From: Synergistaceae bacterium
GTDB taxonomy: Bacteria > Synergistota > Synergistia > Synergistales > Aminobacteriaceae
NCBI GenBank assembly: GCA_031276855.1
Contig: JAISMH010000020.1
Coordinates: 1 to 61,240 of the forward strand
Direction of reading: 5' to 3'
DNA length: 61,240 bases
Shown here: positions 33,360 to 42,087 of the stretch, piece by piece
Position numbering within the stretch: position 1 is the stretch's first letter
How the letters are laid out: each line of letters opens with the position of its first letter
Position numbers and translations under genes: made by a program
Notes under the pieces: model-generated
Told to the model about the DNA's origin: nothing
Seen by the model: only the letters and a program-made list of their open reading frames with translations
The model's database searches: none

Positions 33360-33872
33360 ATGATATTGGGTGTCGATCCGGGACGGGACAAAACGGGATG
33401 GGCTTTGGTCCGCGGAGGAGGAGAGCTTGTCCTTTCGGGGATAGTTCCCGCGCCGGAGGCGGAGCTTTTTTGGGATGTCTGGCCTCTTGCCGTCGGCAAA
33501 TGGGAAGAAGCCCTTGCCGTTTGGACGTACGAGCGAAGGTTTCCCGTCTCCTGCTCGGAAGACGTTCCGGGGCTGGAGTATATCGCCCTGGGCAACGGCA
33601 CGGGAAGCCGCGAAACGGCCCGGCGGCTTTGCGGATTGAGCGTGAAATTGAACGTGAGGACAGTGCTGGTAGATGAGAAAGGAACCACTTTAGAGGCGCG
33701 CGAGCGTTATTGGGCTCTTCATCGGCCGGCTTTATGGCAAAATTGTCTGCCCCGGCGCCTCAGAGTTCCGTCCAGGGCGGTGGATGACCTGGCCGCATGG
33801 GTGATTGCGCTGAGAAGCCTTTCGGCGCAGACTTGCGGCTCGGATGCCGGCGGCGCGGGAGGACGGTCTTGA
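33360..33872 (+). CDS. RuvC/YqgF-fold putative nuclease of unknown role
   Basis: A 170-residue protein opening with MILGVDPGRDKTGWALV, the first beta-hairpin and Asp6 of RuvC/YqgF ribonuclease-H-like nucleases. A later VLVDEKGTTLEARERYW resembles the DExxTTxEA segment of YqgF, and AVDDLAAWVIAL supplies the C-terminal acidic pair. True YqgF proteins are shorter (about 140) and more conserved, so this is a divergent paralogue. It could process rRNA or branched DNA; nothing in the neighbours (acyltransferase, CheX) settles it. Confidence 0.7.
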   Translation: MILGVDPGRDKTGWALVRGGGELVLSGIVPAPEAELFWDVWPLAVGKWEEALAVWTYERRFPVSCSEDVPGLEYIALGNGTGSRETARRLCGLSVKLNVRTVLVDEKGTTLEARERYWALHRPALWQNCLPRRLRVPSRAVDDLAAWVIALRSLSAQTCGSDAGGAGGRS

Positions 33873-33943
33873 CGATATATTATAAATTAAGATAATTTTA
33901 CAGACTCCGGATTCAGAGGGTTGGAAGGGAGTAGTCGGGTATT

Positions 33944-34432
33944 ATGGCCAATGAGAAACTTGCGGTTCTTGTCAATACATTCGGTTCGTCTGTGATTTCC
34001 GTGGGGCGTGAGGTGGGGCTTGAGGTTGTATTGAACAAGGCGCAGGTCTCCCAGGGAGTGAAAGTCACCGATATATGCGCCGCTTCCCTGATCGGCGTAG
34101 TGGGCAGCGGCATTCAGGGAACGGCGGTCATCATGCTGGACAAGAGCGGCTTCAGCTCCGTTGTCAACGCCATGTCCGGCGGAATGATCGCGCCCAACAA
34201 GCAGGATCCCGTCGCCATGAGCGTCATCGGGGAGCTTTCCAACATGGTCAGCGGGCGCTCCCTGACCCAGGCGGCTCTTCCGGGGATGGACGTCACCCCT
34301 CCTCAGCTTATCGCGGGGGAGAGCATCCAGAACGTCCCGAACCAGTCCGCGGGGATCAAGTCTTTCACCCTGCCCTTTACCGTGAATCCGGCCGGCACGC
34401 TTTATCTGGTGCTTTCCTTCAATGCTTCCTGA
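33944..34432 (+). CDS. cheX: CheX-type chemotaxis phosphatase
   Basis: A 162-residue protein of the CheC/CheX/FliY family, which dephosphorylates CheY-P. The signature E-x2-N-x4-G is in SVIGELSNMVSGR, and the repeated alpha/beta layout fits CheX. GGAAGGGAG upstream supports the ATG at 33944. No other chemotaxis or flagellar gene is in the window. The last five codons, FNAS and the stop, are the first unit of a 15-bp tandem repeat. Confidence 0.82.
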   Translation: MANEKLAVLVNTFGSSVISVGREVGLEVVLNKAQVSQGVKVTDICAASLIGVVGSGIQGTAVIMLDKSGFSSVVNAMSGGMIAPNKQDPVAMSVIGELSNMVSGRSLTQAALPGMDVTPPQLIAGESIQNVPNQSAGIKSFTLPFTVNPAGTLYLVLSFNAS

Positions 34433-34492
34433 TTCAATGCTTCCTGATTCAATGCTTCTTGATTCAGTGTCTTCTGATTCAAGGCTTCCTGA
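34418..34492 (+). repeat. Five tandem 15-bp repeats each ending in an in-frame stop
   Basis: Units at 34418, 34433, 34448, 34463 and 34478; the first two are identical (TTCAATGCTTCCTGA) and the last three diverge slightly. Unit 1 is the end of cheX (FNAS-stop). Every unit ends with TGA in the cheX frame, so copy-number change leaves the protein intact. The rest of the gap to 34658 shows no gene. Confidence 0.9.
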
Positions 34493-34658
34493 CGCGGCGG
34501 CGCGTTTCCTTCTTGCTTGCCCCGGATCTTGTCGTTCTTGACCGAACGATGTTTTTTTGTTCGAGGGTGTTTTTTTGTTTGCTTCAGATGATTCCTCGGC
34601 GGGGTGGCGGCTTTTGCGGGCTGCTGCCTTTTTTATCGGCTGTGATCGGGGGGAATGC

Positions 34659-36743
34659 ATGATGAAAAAGACTTTGTGCGCAATCCTTATGGCCGTTTTT
34701 TCGGTCTTTTCCGCTTCCGCCGCGGAGGCGGCGGGAGTCGTGCTGGTTCTGTCCGGCGGCGGAACGCGGGGATTCGCGCATATCGGCGTCATCGAAGTCC
34801 TGGAAGAGCATGGAATTCCCGTCGTGGGAATCGTGGGAACCAGCATCGGCTCGCTCATCGGAGCCCTGTACGCCAGCGGCTACAACGCCGGCGAGCTTCG
34901 GGAGGTCATCGCGGCGCTGGATTTGCCCGCCCTTCTGTCTGAAAATACGGGCCCTCTGTTTGTCTTCACCGGAGACGACCGCGAGGCCCAAATGGGCACC
35001 ATTTCGGCGCTCACCTATAAAAAAATGGGCAAGCACAGCGGCCCTCTGGGGCTGCTGACGGGGGACAAGCTGTTTCAGTATTACACGCAGCTGATGCGGC
35101 ACGTGGACGTCACGGATTTCAATGAGCTTCCCATCCCCTACGCGGCTGTCGCCACGGATCTGCAAACCGGGGAGAAGGTCGTTTTGCGGTCGGGGAGCCT
35201 GCCGTCGGCGATGCGGGCCTCCATGTCGATACCGGCGCTTTTCGAGCCCTGGGAAATCGACGGCCGGCTTCTGATCGACGGGGGGCTGGTTTCGAACATG
35301 CCGATCGACACGGCGAAGGAGCTGTTCCCCGGCCTTCCGGTCATCGGGGTGGACGTTTCGGACATTCCCTCCAAAGAACATGCCATTCACTCGTTTCTCG
35401 ACGTCATCGACCAGTCTTTGACGATCGTGATGCGGCGGGCCATGCTGGAGGAAGCGCGGAACGCCGATTGCGTCGTGACGCCGCGGGTGCAGGAGTTTTC
35501 TTTTCTGGACAGCAGAGCCGCGGACGAAATCATCCGGCGGGGACGGGAAGCCGCGCTCGACAAGATCGATAAAATCAAGGCCCTTTCGGCTCTCGCGCCT
35601 GAGCGCGCAGCCAGGGAGAGCCCGCCCTCCAAAAGCAGAATCGTGAGCGACGTGGTCATCCGCGGACTGCCGGAATCCGTCGCCGTCCGCCTGCGCAAGC
35701 AGTTTCTGCGCTGGGTGGGAAAGCCCCTCGACACGAAAGACGTGGAAAATGCCGTGGGGAACATGATGAGCGCCCCGGACATCGCCACGGTGGACTATAC
35801 GCTCGAGCGCGCGAAGGACGGCACGGTGGTTCTCGCGCTCGATGTCCGTCAGCAGACGGGCCTGGAAGTGGGTCTTTCGGGATACACGACCAATCTGGAT
35901 CCCTATCGCTGGCTTTACCTGAAAGGAACGGCGCGGAGGCTCTTCAGCGAGACGGACTCCCTGCGGGGAATCGTCCGTCTGGGGGAGCAGTGGGGTGTCG
36001 ACCTGTCCTACCTGACGGCGCCGGAGCCTCTGCCTTCCTGGGAGTTTACCCTGGCCGCGCAGAAGTGGGAGATGAACACGTCGGGCGGGCATCGGAGGTG
36101 GGATCGCTTCTCCTTCGGGGGCCAGCGCCTTTTCCAGGTCGGGACGGTGCGCATGGGGCTCGGCCTGGCCTATGAGTATGTGGATAACGCAAACTATGCC
36201 GATTTTCTGGGCCCGACTTTCTTCGCGGCCTACGACACGCTGGACATTCCGGCCGATCCCACCAGGGGACAGGCGTGGCGCCTGAACGTCTGGTGGCCGA
36301 ATACGGAGGAAGTTCTCTACCGCTTCACCTATTTCAAACCGATTCGCGTCGGCAAAATGTGGCGGACCTATCTGCGTTTCGGGTACCTGGAGGGCAATTT
36401 GGAGGAGGAGGGGCACGCCTCTTACCTCGGGGCGGCGGAGGAACTCTACTCCGTCGCGAGTCGGCCCGTCGAAGCGGAGCGCATGGCGTGGATCAACGTC
36501 GCGTTCCGCCGCGTCCTGAAAAAAACCGTTTTGGGCATCGTCGCGGCCGATTTGTTCGGCAGCTACGGCTACGCCATGGACGAGGAATACCGAAAGATCG
36601 CCTCTCCGTGGGAGATCGGCCTGGCTTTCAGCGTCCCGAACGACATCGTCAACGTCAAGCTGGCGGCCATGTACGGCAGCGAGGAGTTCAAAATAGGGTT
36701 CTTCCTGGGCGTTCCCCTGTGGGAGCACTATCCTCTGCCCTGA
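34659..36743 (+). CDS. Patatin-like phospholipase with POTRA and beta-barrel domain
   Basis: Exported protein of 694 residues. A signal peptide (MMKKTLCAILMAVFSV, cut after AEAA) is followed by a patatin domain with the oxyanion loop GGGTRGF, the nucleophile GTSIGS and the catalytic Asp in DGGLVSN. Then come a POTRA-like segment (about 330-395) and an Omp85-type C-terminal barrel. This is the layout of type Vd secreted or outer-membrane phospholipases (PlpD-like). Starts at 34659 and 34662 are equally possible after GGGGGGA. It likely acts on phospholipids at the cell surface. Confidence 0.87.
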   Translation: MMKKTLCAILMAVFSVFSASAAEAAGVVLVLSGGGTRGFAHIGVIEVLEEHGIPVVGIVGTSIGSLIGALYASGYNAGELREVIAALDLPALLSENTGPLFVFTGDDREAQMGTISALTYKKMGKHSGPLGLLTGDKLFQYYTQLMRHVDVTDFNELPIPYAAVATDLQTGEKVVLRSGSLPSAMRASMSIPALFEPWEIDGRLLIDGGLVSNMPIDTAKELFPGLPVIGVDVSDIPSKEHAIHSFLDVIDQSLTIVMRRAMLEEARNADCVVTPRVQEFSFLDSRAADEIIRRGREAALDKIDKIKALSALAPERAARESPPSKSRIVSDVVIRGLPESVAVRLRKQFLRWVGKPLDTKDVENAVGNMMSAPDIATVDYTLERAKDGTVVLALDVRQQTGLEVGLSGYTTNLDPYRWLYLKGTARRLFSETDSLRGIVRLGEQWGVDLSYLTAPEPLPSWEFTLAAQKWEMNTSGGHRRWDRFSFGGQRLFQVGTVRMGLGLAYEYVDNANYADFLGPTFFAAYDTLDIPADPTRGQAWRLNVWWPNTEEVLYRFTYFKPIRVGKMWRTYLRFGYLEGNLEEEGHASYLGAAEELYSVASRPVEAERMAWINVAFRRVLKKTVLGIVAADLFGSYGYAMDEEYRKIASPWEIGLAFSVPNDIVNVKLAAMYGSEEFKIGFFLGVPLWEHYPLP

Positions 36744-36806
36744 AGGGGCCCCGGCGGGCCGAATTGACGCGGCGGCGCACACATTTCAGAAAGGTGGAGT
36801 CGTTTT

Positions 36807-38246
36807 ATGGCTCGTAACATTACCCCGCGCGACGCGGATTATTCCCAGTGGTACCTCGACGTCATCAAAGCGGCGGAGCTGGCGGACTACGCGCCGGTTC
36901 GCGGTTGCATGGTGATCCGTCCGACCGGTTACGCGATATGGGAGTCGGTGCAGCGGCATTTCGACGACGCGTTCAAACGAACCGGGCACGTCAACGCTTA
37001 TTTTCCGCTTTTGATTCCCCAGTCCTTCCTCGAAAAAGAGGCCGAGCACGTGGAGGGCTTCGCGCCGGAGTGCGCCATGGTCACGCACGCGGGCGGGGAA
37101 AAGCTGGAGGAGCCTTTCGCCATCCGCCCCACGTCGGAGACCGTCATCGGGCACATGTACAGCAAATGGATTCAGTCTTGGAGGGATCTGCCGGTTCTGA
37201 TCAACCAATGGTGCAACGTCATGCGCTGGGAAAAGCGCACGCGCCTTTTTCTGCGTACGTCCGAATTTCTCTGGCAGGAGGGGCACACCGCGCACGCCGC
37301 CGCCGAAGAGGCCGCCGAGGAAACGCTGCGTATGCTGGACGTCTACCGGCAGGTGATGGAGGACATTCTGGCCCTGCCGGTCGTCTGGGGAGAAAAAACG
37401 ATCGGGGAACGCTTCCCGGGCGCGGTCAATACGTACTCCTGCGAGGCGATGATGAGCGACAAAAAGGCTCTTCAGGCCGGGACGAGCCACTTTTTGGGGC
37501 AGAATTTCGCGCGCGCCTTCGAGATCCGCTTCCAAAACAAGGCGGGCGATCTGGAGGAATGCTGGACGACCAGCTGGGGCGTCTCCACCCGGCTGATTGG
37601 CGCCGTCATCATGACTCACTCGGACGAGGACGGCCTCGTCCTGCCGCCCCGCGTCGCGCCGACGAAAGCGGTGATCCTGCCCATCGGCACGGACGAGCGG
37701 CTTCTCGACGAAGCACTCCTGCCGAGGGCGAAAGATTTCGCAAGCCGGCTGAACGGCGTATTGGGAGGGCTTCACGTCGAAGCGGACTCCCGTTTTTACA
37801 TGCGGCCGGCGGATCGTTTCTTTTTCCATCTGCAAAGGGGAGTGCCTCTGAGGCTGGAGCTGGGCGAGAAGGATATGAAAGCCGGAACGGTTCGGGCCGT
37901 GCGGCGGGACACCGGGGAAAAATTCGACATCGCGCAGGATGCCCTCGTCTCTTCGGTGCCGAAGATTCTGGAGGACATTCAGAGTTCGCTTTACGCGAAG
38001 GCCAAAACCTTCCGCGAGGCGAACACGTTTTCCGCGTCCACTTACGACGAACTGAAGGCGATTCTGGACGAGAAGGGCGGCTTCGTCGAGGCGTACTTCG
38101 CGGGGACCCCGGAGGACGAGCGCCGGATCAAAGAAGAAACCGGAGGGGCGACCCCGCGCTGTATTCCCCTGTCCGACGACTCGCGCGGCAAGTGTATCCT
38201 CACGGGCAAAGAAGGACGAAAGACGATTTTCGCGAAAGCGTATTGA
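36807..38246 (+). CDS. proS: Proline-tRNA ligase, archaeal/eukaryotic-type
   Basis: Class II synthetase of 479 residues lacking the bacterial editing insertion and carrying the C-terminal extension ending in AKAY, which marks the archaeal/eukaryotic-type ProRS. Characteristic segments are NAYFPLLIPQSFL, IRPTSETVIGHMY, RWEKRTRLFLRTSEFLWQEGHTAH and the C-terminal RCIPL / GKCILTG zinc-like region. AGAAAGGTGG precedes the ATG. Several bacterial phyla use this type by ancient transfer. It stands between the patatin gene and the cobalamin riboswitch. Confidence 0.94.
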   Translation: MARNITPRDADYSQWYLDVIKAAELADYAPVRGCMVIRPTGYAIWESVQRHFDDAFKRTGHVNAYFPLLIPQSFLEKEAEHVEGFAPECAMVTHAGGEKLEEPFAIRPTSETVIGHMYSKWIQSWRDLPVLINQWCNVMRWEKRTRLFLRTSEFLWQEGHTAHAAAEEAAEETLRMLDVYRQVMEDILALPVVWGEKTIGERFPGAVNTYSCEAMMSDKKALQAGTSHFLGQNFARAFEIRFQNKAGDLEECWTTSWGVSTRLIGAVIMTHSDEDGLVLPPRVAPTKAVILPIGTDERLLDEALLPRAKDFASRLNGVLGGLHVEADSRFYMRPADRFFFHLQRGVPLRLELGEKDMKAGTVRAVRRDTGEKFDIAQDALVSSVPKILEDIQSSLYAKAKTFREANTFSASTYDELKAILDEKGGFVEAYFAGTPEDERRIKEETGGATPRCIPLSDDSRGKCILTGKEGRKTIFAKAY

Positions 38247-38354
38247 GCCCGGGCCGGAAGGTTTCTCCGGTAAAACAGGGGGCATCCGGTAAAATCCTGT
38301 TTTGCGTAAGGCGAACGGCTTTCTTTTGCCGGATTTCTTTTACCGGATTTAAGG

Positions 38355-38360
38355 TATAAT
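38355..38360 (+). promoter_or_regulatory. -10 box ahead of the cobalamin riboswitch
   Basis: TATAAT at 38355-38360 about 20 nt before the riboswitch; no good -35 is visible. An 11-bp inverted repeat (38284-38294 with 38338-38348) lies just upstream and may be a weak proS terminator or an operator. Confidence 0.45.
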
Positions 38361-38379
38361 GCACTCGAAATGAATAAGT

Positions 38380-38532
38380 TTGCGTTTCGGTGAACGGGAA
38401 TCCGGTGCGAATCCGGGACGGCCCCGCCACTGTAATCGGGACGAAACCGCGGGCAGTCACTGTCGCATACGGACGGGAAGGCGCGGGAGTAGGACGAACG
38501 AGAGTCAGGAGACCGGCTGAAACGAGAGATTT
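38380..38532 (+). ncRNA. Cobalamin riboswitch
   Basis: Matches the adenosylcobalamin-type aptamer. It has a GGTGAACGGGAATCCGGTG start, GCGAATCCGGGACGG, the GCCCCGCCACTGTAA core, and the closing B12-box GAGAGTCAGGAGACCGGCT. It precedes a terminator and the B12 transport genes. Binding of cobalamin should favour termination and shut off the operon. Confidence 0.95.
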
Positions 38533-38594
38533 CATTGCGCGCGGGCGCTGGAAATCCTCCGGCCGCGGACACGCGATCAAGAGAGAAACCGGAA

Positions 38595-38627
38595 GGAGAA
38601 ACCAGCCCACGGTTTCTCCTTTTTTTA
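38595..38627 (+). terminator. Riboswitch-controlled terminator
   Basis: GGAGAAACC (38595-38603), a 7-nt loop, GGTTTCTCC (38611-38619) and a run of T. It lies 45 nt before the first B12 transport gene, in the position of a transcriptional expression platform. Confidence 0.9.
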
Positions 38628-38672
38628 TGTTTTCATTTAATGGAATGTTTTTATGCCTTGGGAGTGATTTTC

Positions 38673-39623
38673 ATGCGCGTCGGACGCTTCACGCTTTTTT
38701 TCGTTCTGCTGCTGGCCGGGTGGGCCGGTTCGCCCCGCGCCGAGGCTGCGCCCCCCGAGGCTGCGCCTTCCGAGCCGGCGCGTGCCGTCGAGCGCGTCGT
38801 TTCCCTGTCCCCGGCCGCGACGGAGATTCTTTTTTCCCTTTCGGTGGGCGGCCGCCTCGTCGGCGTCACGCGCTTCTGCGACTACCCGCCCGAGGCGGAA
38901 AAAATTCCCCGCGTCGCCGACATGCTGGACATCAGCTTGGAGACCCTTCTGGATCTGGCCCCCGATCTGGTGGTTCTGATCGATTTGAACGCCCCGCTGC
39001 GGGAGCGTATCGAACGGCTGGGAATAAGAACGTTCGTCCTGCGTCAGGAGACGCTGGACGAGCTGTGCGGCTCCATCGAGGCGCTGGGTGAGGTGTGTTC
39101 CGTTCCCGAAAGAGGCAGGGCTTTGGCCGATTCGATACGCGGGGCCCTGGCCGAGGCGGGCAGGCTGACGGCCGGGCTTCCCCGGCCGCGCGTCGCCGCC
39201 GCCGTGGATCGCGACATCACGGATTCCGTCATTCGCTCGCTTTACATCGCGGGCAGGGATTCGTTTTACGACGAAATGATCCGCCTCGCGGGGGGGCGGA
39301 ACGCTTTCGAGACGGGAGGCGTCACCTACCCGAAGTTGTCGGCGGAGGGCCTGATCGCGCTCGACCCCGACGTCATCATCGACCTCGTGGGGGATCACCG
39401 GCTCGGGGAGGGCGTGACGCGGGAAGACCTCGAAGCGCAGTGGCGGAGCGTCCCGGAGCTGAAGGCCCTCCGAGAGGGGCGCATCCATCTGCTCACGGGA
39501 AACTACGCGCTTCGCCCCGGCCCGCGCGTCGTCCGGGCGCTTTTTGAGTTCATGGGCATCATACACCCCGAACTTCTGCCCGAAATCCGCGCCAGGCTCG
39601 AAGAACTCCGAGGAACGCCCTGA
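38673..39623 (+). CDS. btuF: Cobalamin ABC transporter substrate-binding protein (BtuF-like)
   Basis: Periplasmic binding protein of 316 residues of the BtuF/FepB class. The start is ATG at 38673 after GGGAG; longer frames run through the riboswitch. A signal peptide (MRVGRFTLFFVLLLAGW, cut after AEAA) is followed by RVVSLSPAATEILFSL and VGVTRFCDYPPEA, typical of BtuF. The riboswitch makes cobalamin or a corrinoid the likely ligand. The ATPase gene begins immediately after its stop. Confidence 0.9.
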   Translation: MRVGRFTLFFVLLLAGWAGSPRAEAAPPEAAPSEPARAVERVVSLSPAATEILFSLSVGGRLVGVTRFCDYPPEAEKIPRVADMLDISLETLLDLAPDLVVLIDLNAPLRERIERLGIRTFVLRQETLDELCGSIEALGEVCSVPERGRALADSIRGALAEAGRLTAGLPRPRVAAAVDRDITDSVIRSLYIAGRDSFYDEMIRLAGGRNAFETGGVTYPKLSAEGLIALDPDVIIDLVGDHRLGEGVTREDLEAQWRSVPELKALREGRIHLLTGNYALRPGPRVVRALFEFMGIIHPELLPEIRARLEELRGTP

Positions 39624-40484
39624 ATGCTGGAGGTCGAGGGCCTCTGCCTTTCGATCGGGGGCAGGGAGATCGTGAAGGACGTGAGTTTCAGGGTAGAGCG
39701 GGGGGAGTTCCTCGCGGTCGTCGGGCCCAATGGCGCCGGCAAGAGCAGTCTGCTCAAATGCCTCAACCGCGTTCACCCCCGCTGGAAGGGCGAGGTTCGG
39801 CTGAACTCCCTGCCGGCGCGGAGGCTTTCCCAAAAGGCGTTGGCGCGGCAGATGTCTTACGTGCCGCAGTCCGCCGGGGACATCGCGGGGTTCACCGTCC
39901 GGCAATTCGTGGAGCAGGGGCGCTATCCCTGGAAAGGGGCGTTCGAGGCGGAAAGCGCGGAAGACGCCCGTATCGTGGAAGAGGCCCTGCGCCTCGCGAA
40001 GGCGGAGGATCTCTCCGGGCGTTTCGTCGAGTCGCTGAGCGGCGGGGAACGGCAGAAGGTCTTGATCGCGACGGCTCTGGCCCAGGACGCCCCTCTGCTT
40101 CTGCTGGACGAGCCCACGGCGTACCTCGATTACCGCTCTCAGGCCGAGGTGCTGGAGCTGATTCGCTCGATTCACGGCGCGGAGGCTCCGGGCGGGAGCG
40201 CCGGGCGCAGGACGGTTCTGGCCGTGACGCATGACCTCAACTTTGCCTTGCAGGCGGCCGGACGTTTGATCGTTCTCTCGGAGGGGAGGGCTGTATGGAC
40301 GGGAAAGCCCGGAGAATTGGTCGAGCCGGGGCTTTTGGAACGGTTGTTCCGCACGGATTTTCTGCGCTTTGAAGACGCGGGGTCCGACGTTCCGTTTGTC
40401 GTGCCGGCGGAATTTCGGAATACAAAAGCGTCCGGGCTCCGCCCGGGCCCGGCAGGGGACGCGGTCCCCTGCACCCCAAAATGA
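39624..40484 (+). CDS. btuD: Cobalamin ABC transporter ATP-binding protein (BtuD-like)
   Basis: ABC ATPase of 286 residues. Walker A GPNGAGKSS, Q-loop YVPQSAGD, signature LSGGERQKV, Walker B LLLLDEPT and the switch His in THDLNF are all present. The chain ends with about 17 residues (from SGLRPGPAG on) encoded by a palindromic repeat at 40431-40480, so the natural C-terminus has been altered or extended. It sits between the binding protein and the permease, spaced 0 and 16 nt. Confidence 0.92.
   Translation: MLEVEGLCLSIGGREIVKDVSFRVERGEFLAVVGPNGAGKSSLLKCLNRVHPRWKGEVRLNSLPARRLSQKALARQMSYVPQSAGDIAGFTVRQFVEQGRYPWKGAFEAESAEDARIVEEALRLAKAEDLSGRFVESLSGGERQKVLIATALAQDAPLLLLDEPTAYLDYRSQAEVLELIRSIHGAEAPGGSAGRRTVLAVTHDLNFALQAAGRLIVLSEGRAVWTGKPGELVEPGLLERLFRTDFLRFEDAGSDVPFVVPAEFRNTKASGLRPGPAGDAVPCTPK
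40431..40480. repeat. Double-hairpin palindromic repeat (family A) at the 3' end of the ATPase gene
   Basis: TCCGGGC/GCCCGGG-type and GGGGAC/GTCCCC hairpins with GCACCCC at the end, matching the order in the 44549 copy. It encodes the tail of the ATPase and its stop lies just after it. Confidence 0.68.
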
Positions 40485-40500
40485 AGCGAAATGAAACAAA

Positions 40501-41475
40501 ATGAAGATTAAGAGACGTTTAAGGGTGCTTTTCTTTTTGAGTGCGGCGGCGGTTGTGATTGCGCCGTTTGTGGGCGCGCGCGCTCTGTCGCTGGCGGACG
40601 TGCTGGCTTGGGGCGGGAAGACGGGAGGGGCGAGGATATTCTGGGAACTGCGGCTTCCGCGCGTCCTTCTGGCGTGGTTTTGCGGGGCGACTCTGGGGCT
40701 TTGCGGAATGATCTTTCAGGCTCTTTTCCGCAACCCGCTGGCGGAGCCCACGATGCTCGGCGTGGCGAGCGGCGCGTCTTTCGGGGCCGCGTTCTGCATT
40801 TACATGGGATGGAACGTTTCCCTGTTCGGATTTTCGGCGATGGCGGCGAGCTCGTTTGTCGGCGCGTTCGCCTGTGTGCTGGCTCTGCAGTGCGCCGCGG
40901 GGCTGAGGCCGGACCGGGAGGGAGCGACCCTGCTTCTCGCGGGGGTGGCTTTCAATTTCTTTTTTTCGAGCCTTGTGATGATCCTTCAGTATATGGGGAC
41001 TTACAACGACTCGTTTCGGCTTCTGCGCTGGACTTTGGGGGGGATCCAGGTCATCGGGCTCGGGGAGGCTCTGCGTCTCGCGCCGGTTTTCGTTCTGGCG
41101 GCGGCGGTGTCCTTCGCCTCCGCGAGGGAGCTCGACCTTCTGCTCTGCGGGCCCGAGATGGCGGTCGCGCGCGGGATGGAACTCGTTCGCGCGCGTCGGG
41201 TTCTTTTTCTCGCGGTCTCGTTCTGCGTGGCGCTTTCGGTGGCCTTCTGCGGCCCCGTCGCCTTTGTGGGGCTGATGGTGCCGCACCTCTGCCGCCTCGT
41301 CGTCGGATCTCTGCACCGAAACCTGGCGGCCGCGTCGATTTTTTTCGGCGGCGCCTTTCTGGTTCTCTGCGACACGGCCTCCCGGACGCTTTGGTCTCCT
41401 ATGGAGCTTCCCGTGGGAATCATCACTTCTTTCCTGGGCGCCCCCTTCTTCCTCTGGCTTTTGCTCCGAAAATAA
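40501..41475 (+). CDS. btuC: Cobalamin ABC transporter permease (BtuC/FecCD family)
   Basis: Inner-membrane permease of 324 residues with about 9-10 hydrophobic segments. LRLPRVLLAWFCGATLGLCGMIFQALFRNPLAEP, split here for length, is the standard FecCD opening, and FVGLMVPHLCRLVVG is the conserved ATPase-contact region. It completes the btuFDC set. Confidence 0.92.
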   Translation: MKIKRRLRVLFFLSAAAVVIAPFVGARALSLADVLAWGGKTGGARIFWELRLPRVLLAWFCGATLGLCGMIFQALFRNPLAEPTMLGVASGASFGAAFCIYMGWNVSLFGFSAMAASSFVGAFACVLALQCAAGLRPDREGATLLLAGVAFNFFFSSLVMILQYMGTYNDSFRLLRWTLGGIQVIGLGEALRLAPVFVLAAAVSFASARELDLLLCGPEMAVARGMELVRARRVLFLAVSFCVALSVAFCGPVAFVGLMVPHLCRLVVGSLHRNLAAASIFFGGAFLVLCDTASRTLWSPMELPVGIITSFLGAPFFLWLLLRK

Positions 41476-41482
41476 AGGGATT

Positions 41483-41535
41483 CTCAAGGGCCTGAGGCCC
41501 TTGAGCAGGGATTTTTCGAGGGGCAGAGCCCCAAG
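41483..41535. repeat. Two palindromes between btuC and exbB
   Basis: CTCAAGGGCC/GGCCCTTGAG (perfect, 3-nt loop, 41483-41505) and GGGGC/GCCCC near 41520-41532. It has the same two-hairpin style as family A. It could weaken transcription from the btu part into exbB. Confidence 0.65.
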
Positions 41536-41547
41536 AGGTATTGTGAT

Positions 41548-42087
41548 ATGTATCTTGATTGGTTCGCGTTTTACATGACCGCCGGAGGCCCCGTCATGTG
41601 GGTCATCTTGTTTTTATCCGTCGCGGGCGCCGCCGTCGTTTTCGAGCGCCTGTTTTTCTTCTCTTTCGAGGGCCGCGCCCCGTTCGCGCCCGAGGACGTT
41701 CCGGCCGGCGCCGACGGGGAGACCCTGCGGGTGCTGGCCGACCGGCGGGTGCGGGCGGAGGTTTTCGGGTGGCAGAGGAACCTCGCGCTTCTTGAGATCG
41801 TCATTCGGGCCGCGCCGATGCTGGGGCTTCTGGGGACGGTTCTGGGCATGGTCGAAATGTTCCGCGTTTTGAACGTCGGCGGGGCGCTCGACGCCGCCGC
41901 CGTGACCGGGGGGATTCGGGAGGCGCTTTTCACCACCGTGGCGGGGCTGTGCTGTGCCATTCCGCTTTTGATCGCCCACGGCCTTCTCTGTGCCGCCATC
42001 GACAGGCGGGAGGAACGTCTGAACCGCGCGGCGGACGCGTGGATACGGGAGCGCCTGAAACGCGGAGGCGGGACGAATGCGCGGTAG
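41548..42087 (+). CDS. exbB: ExbB/TolQ-type proton channel protein
   Basis: Inner-membrane protein of 179 residues with three membrane segments (about 10-32, 90-112, 130-155). APMLGLLGTVLGMVEMF and EALFTTVAGLCCAIPLL are the MotA/TolQ/ExbB motifs. With ExbD it couples the proton gradient to TonB. It overlaps exbD by 11 nt. Confidence 0.92.
   Translation: MYLDWFAFYMTAGGPVMWVILFLSVAGAAVVFERLFFFSFEGRAPFAPEDVPAGADGETLRVLADRRVRAEVFGWQRNLALLEIVIRAAPMLGLLGTVLGMVEMFRVLNVGGALDAAAVTGGIREALFTTVAGLCCAIPLLIAHGLLCAAIDRREERLNRAADAWIRERLKRGGGTNAR

Noticed and set aside
34584-36782. 732-codon minus-strand frame opposite the patatin gene
   Set aside because: The plus-strand product has a signal peptide and full patatin motifs; the antisense product has no recognisable features.
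38535-38672. Longer N-terminus of the BtuF-like protein from 38535
   Set aside because: It would be translated from the riboswitch and terminator; the ATG at 38673 has a ribosome site and begins a proper signal peptide.
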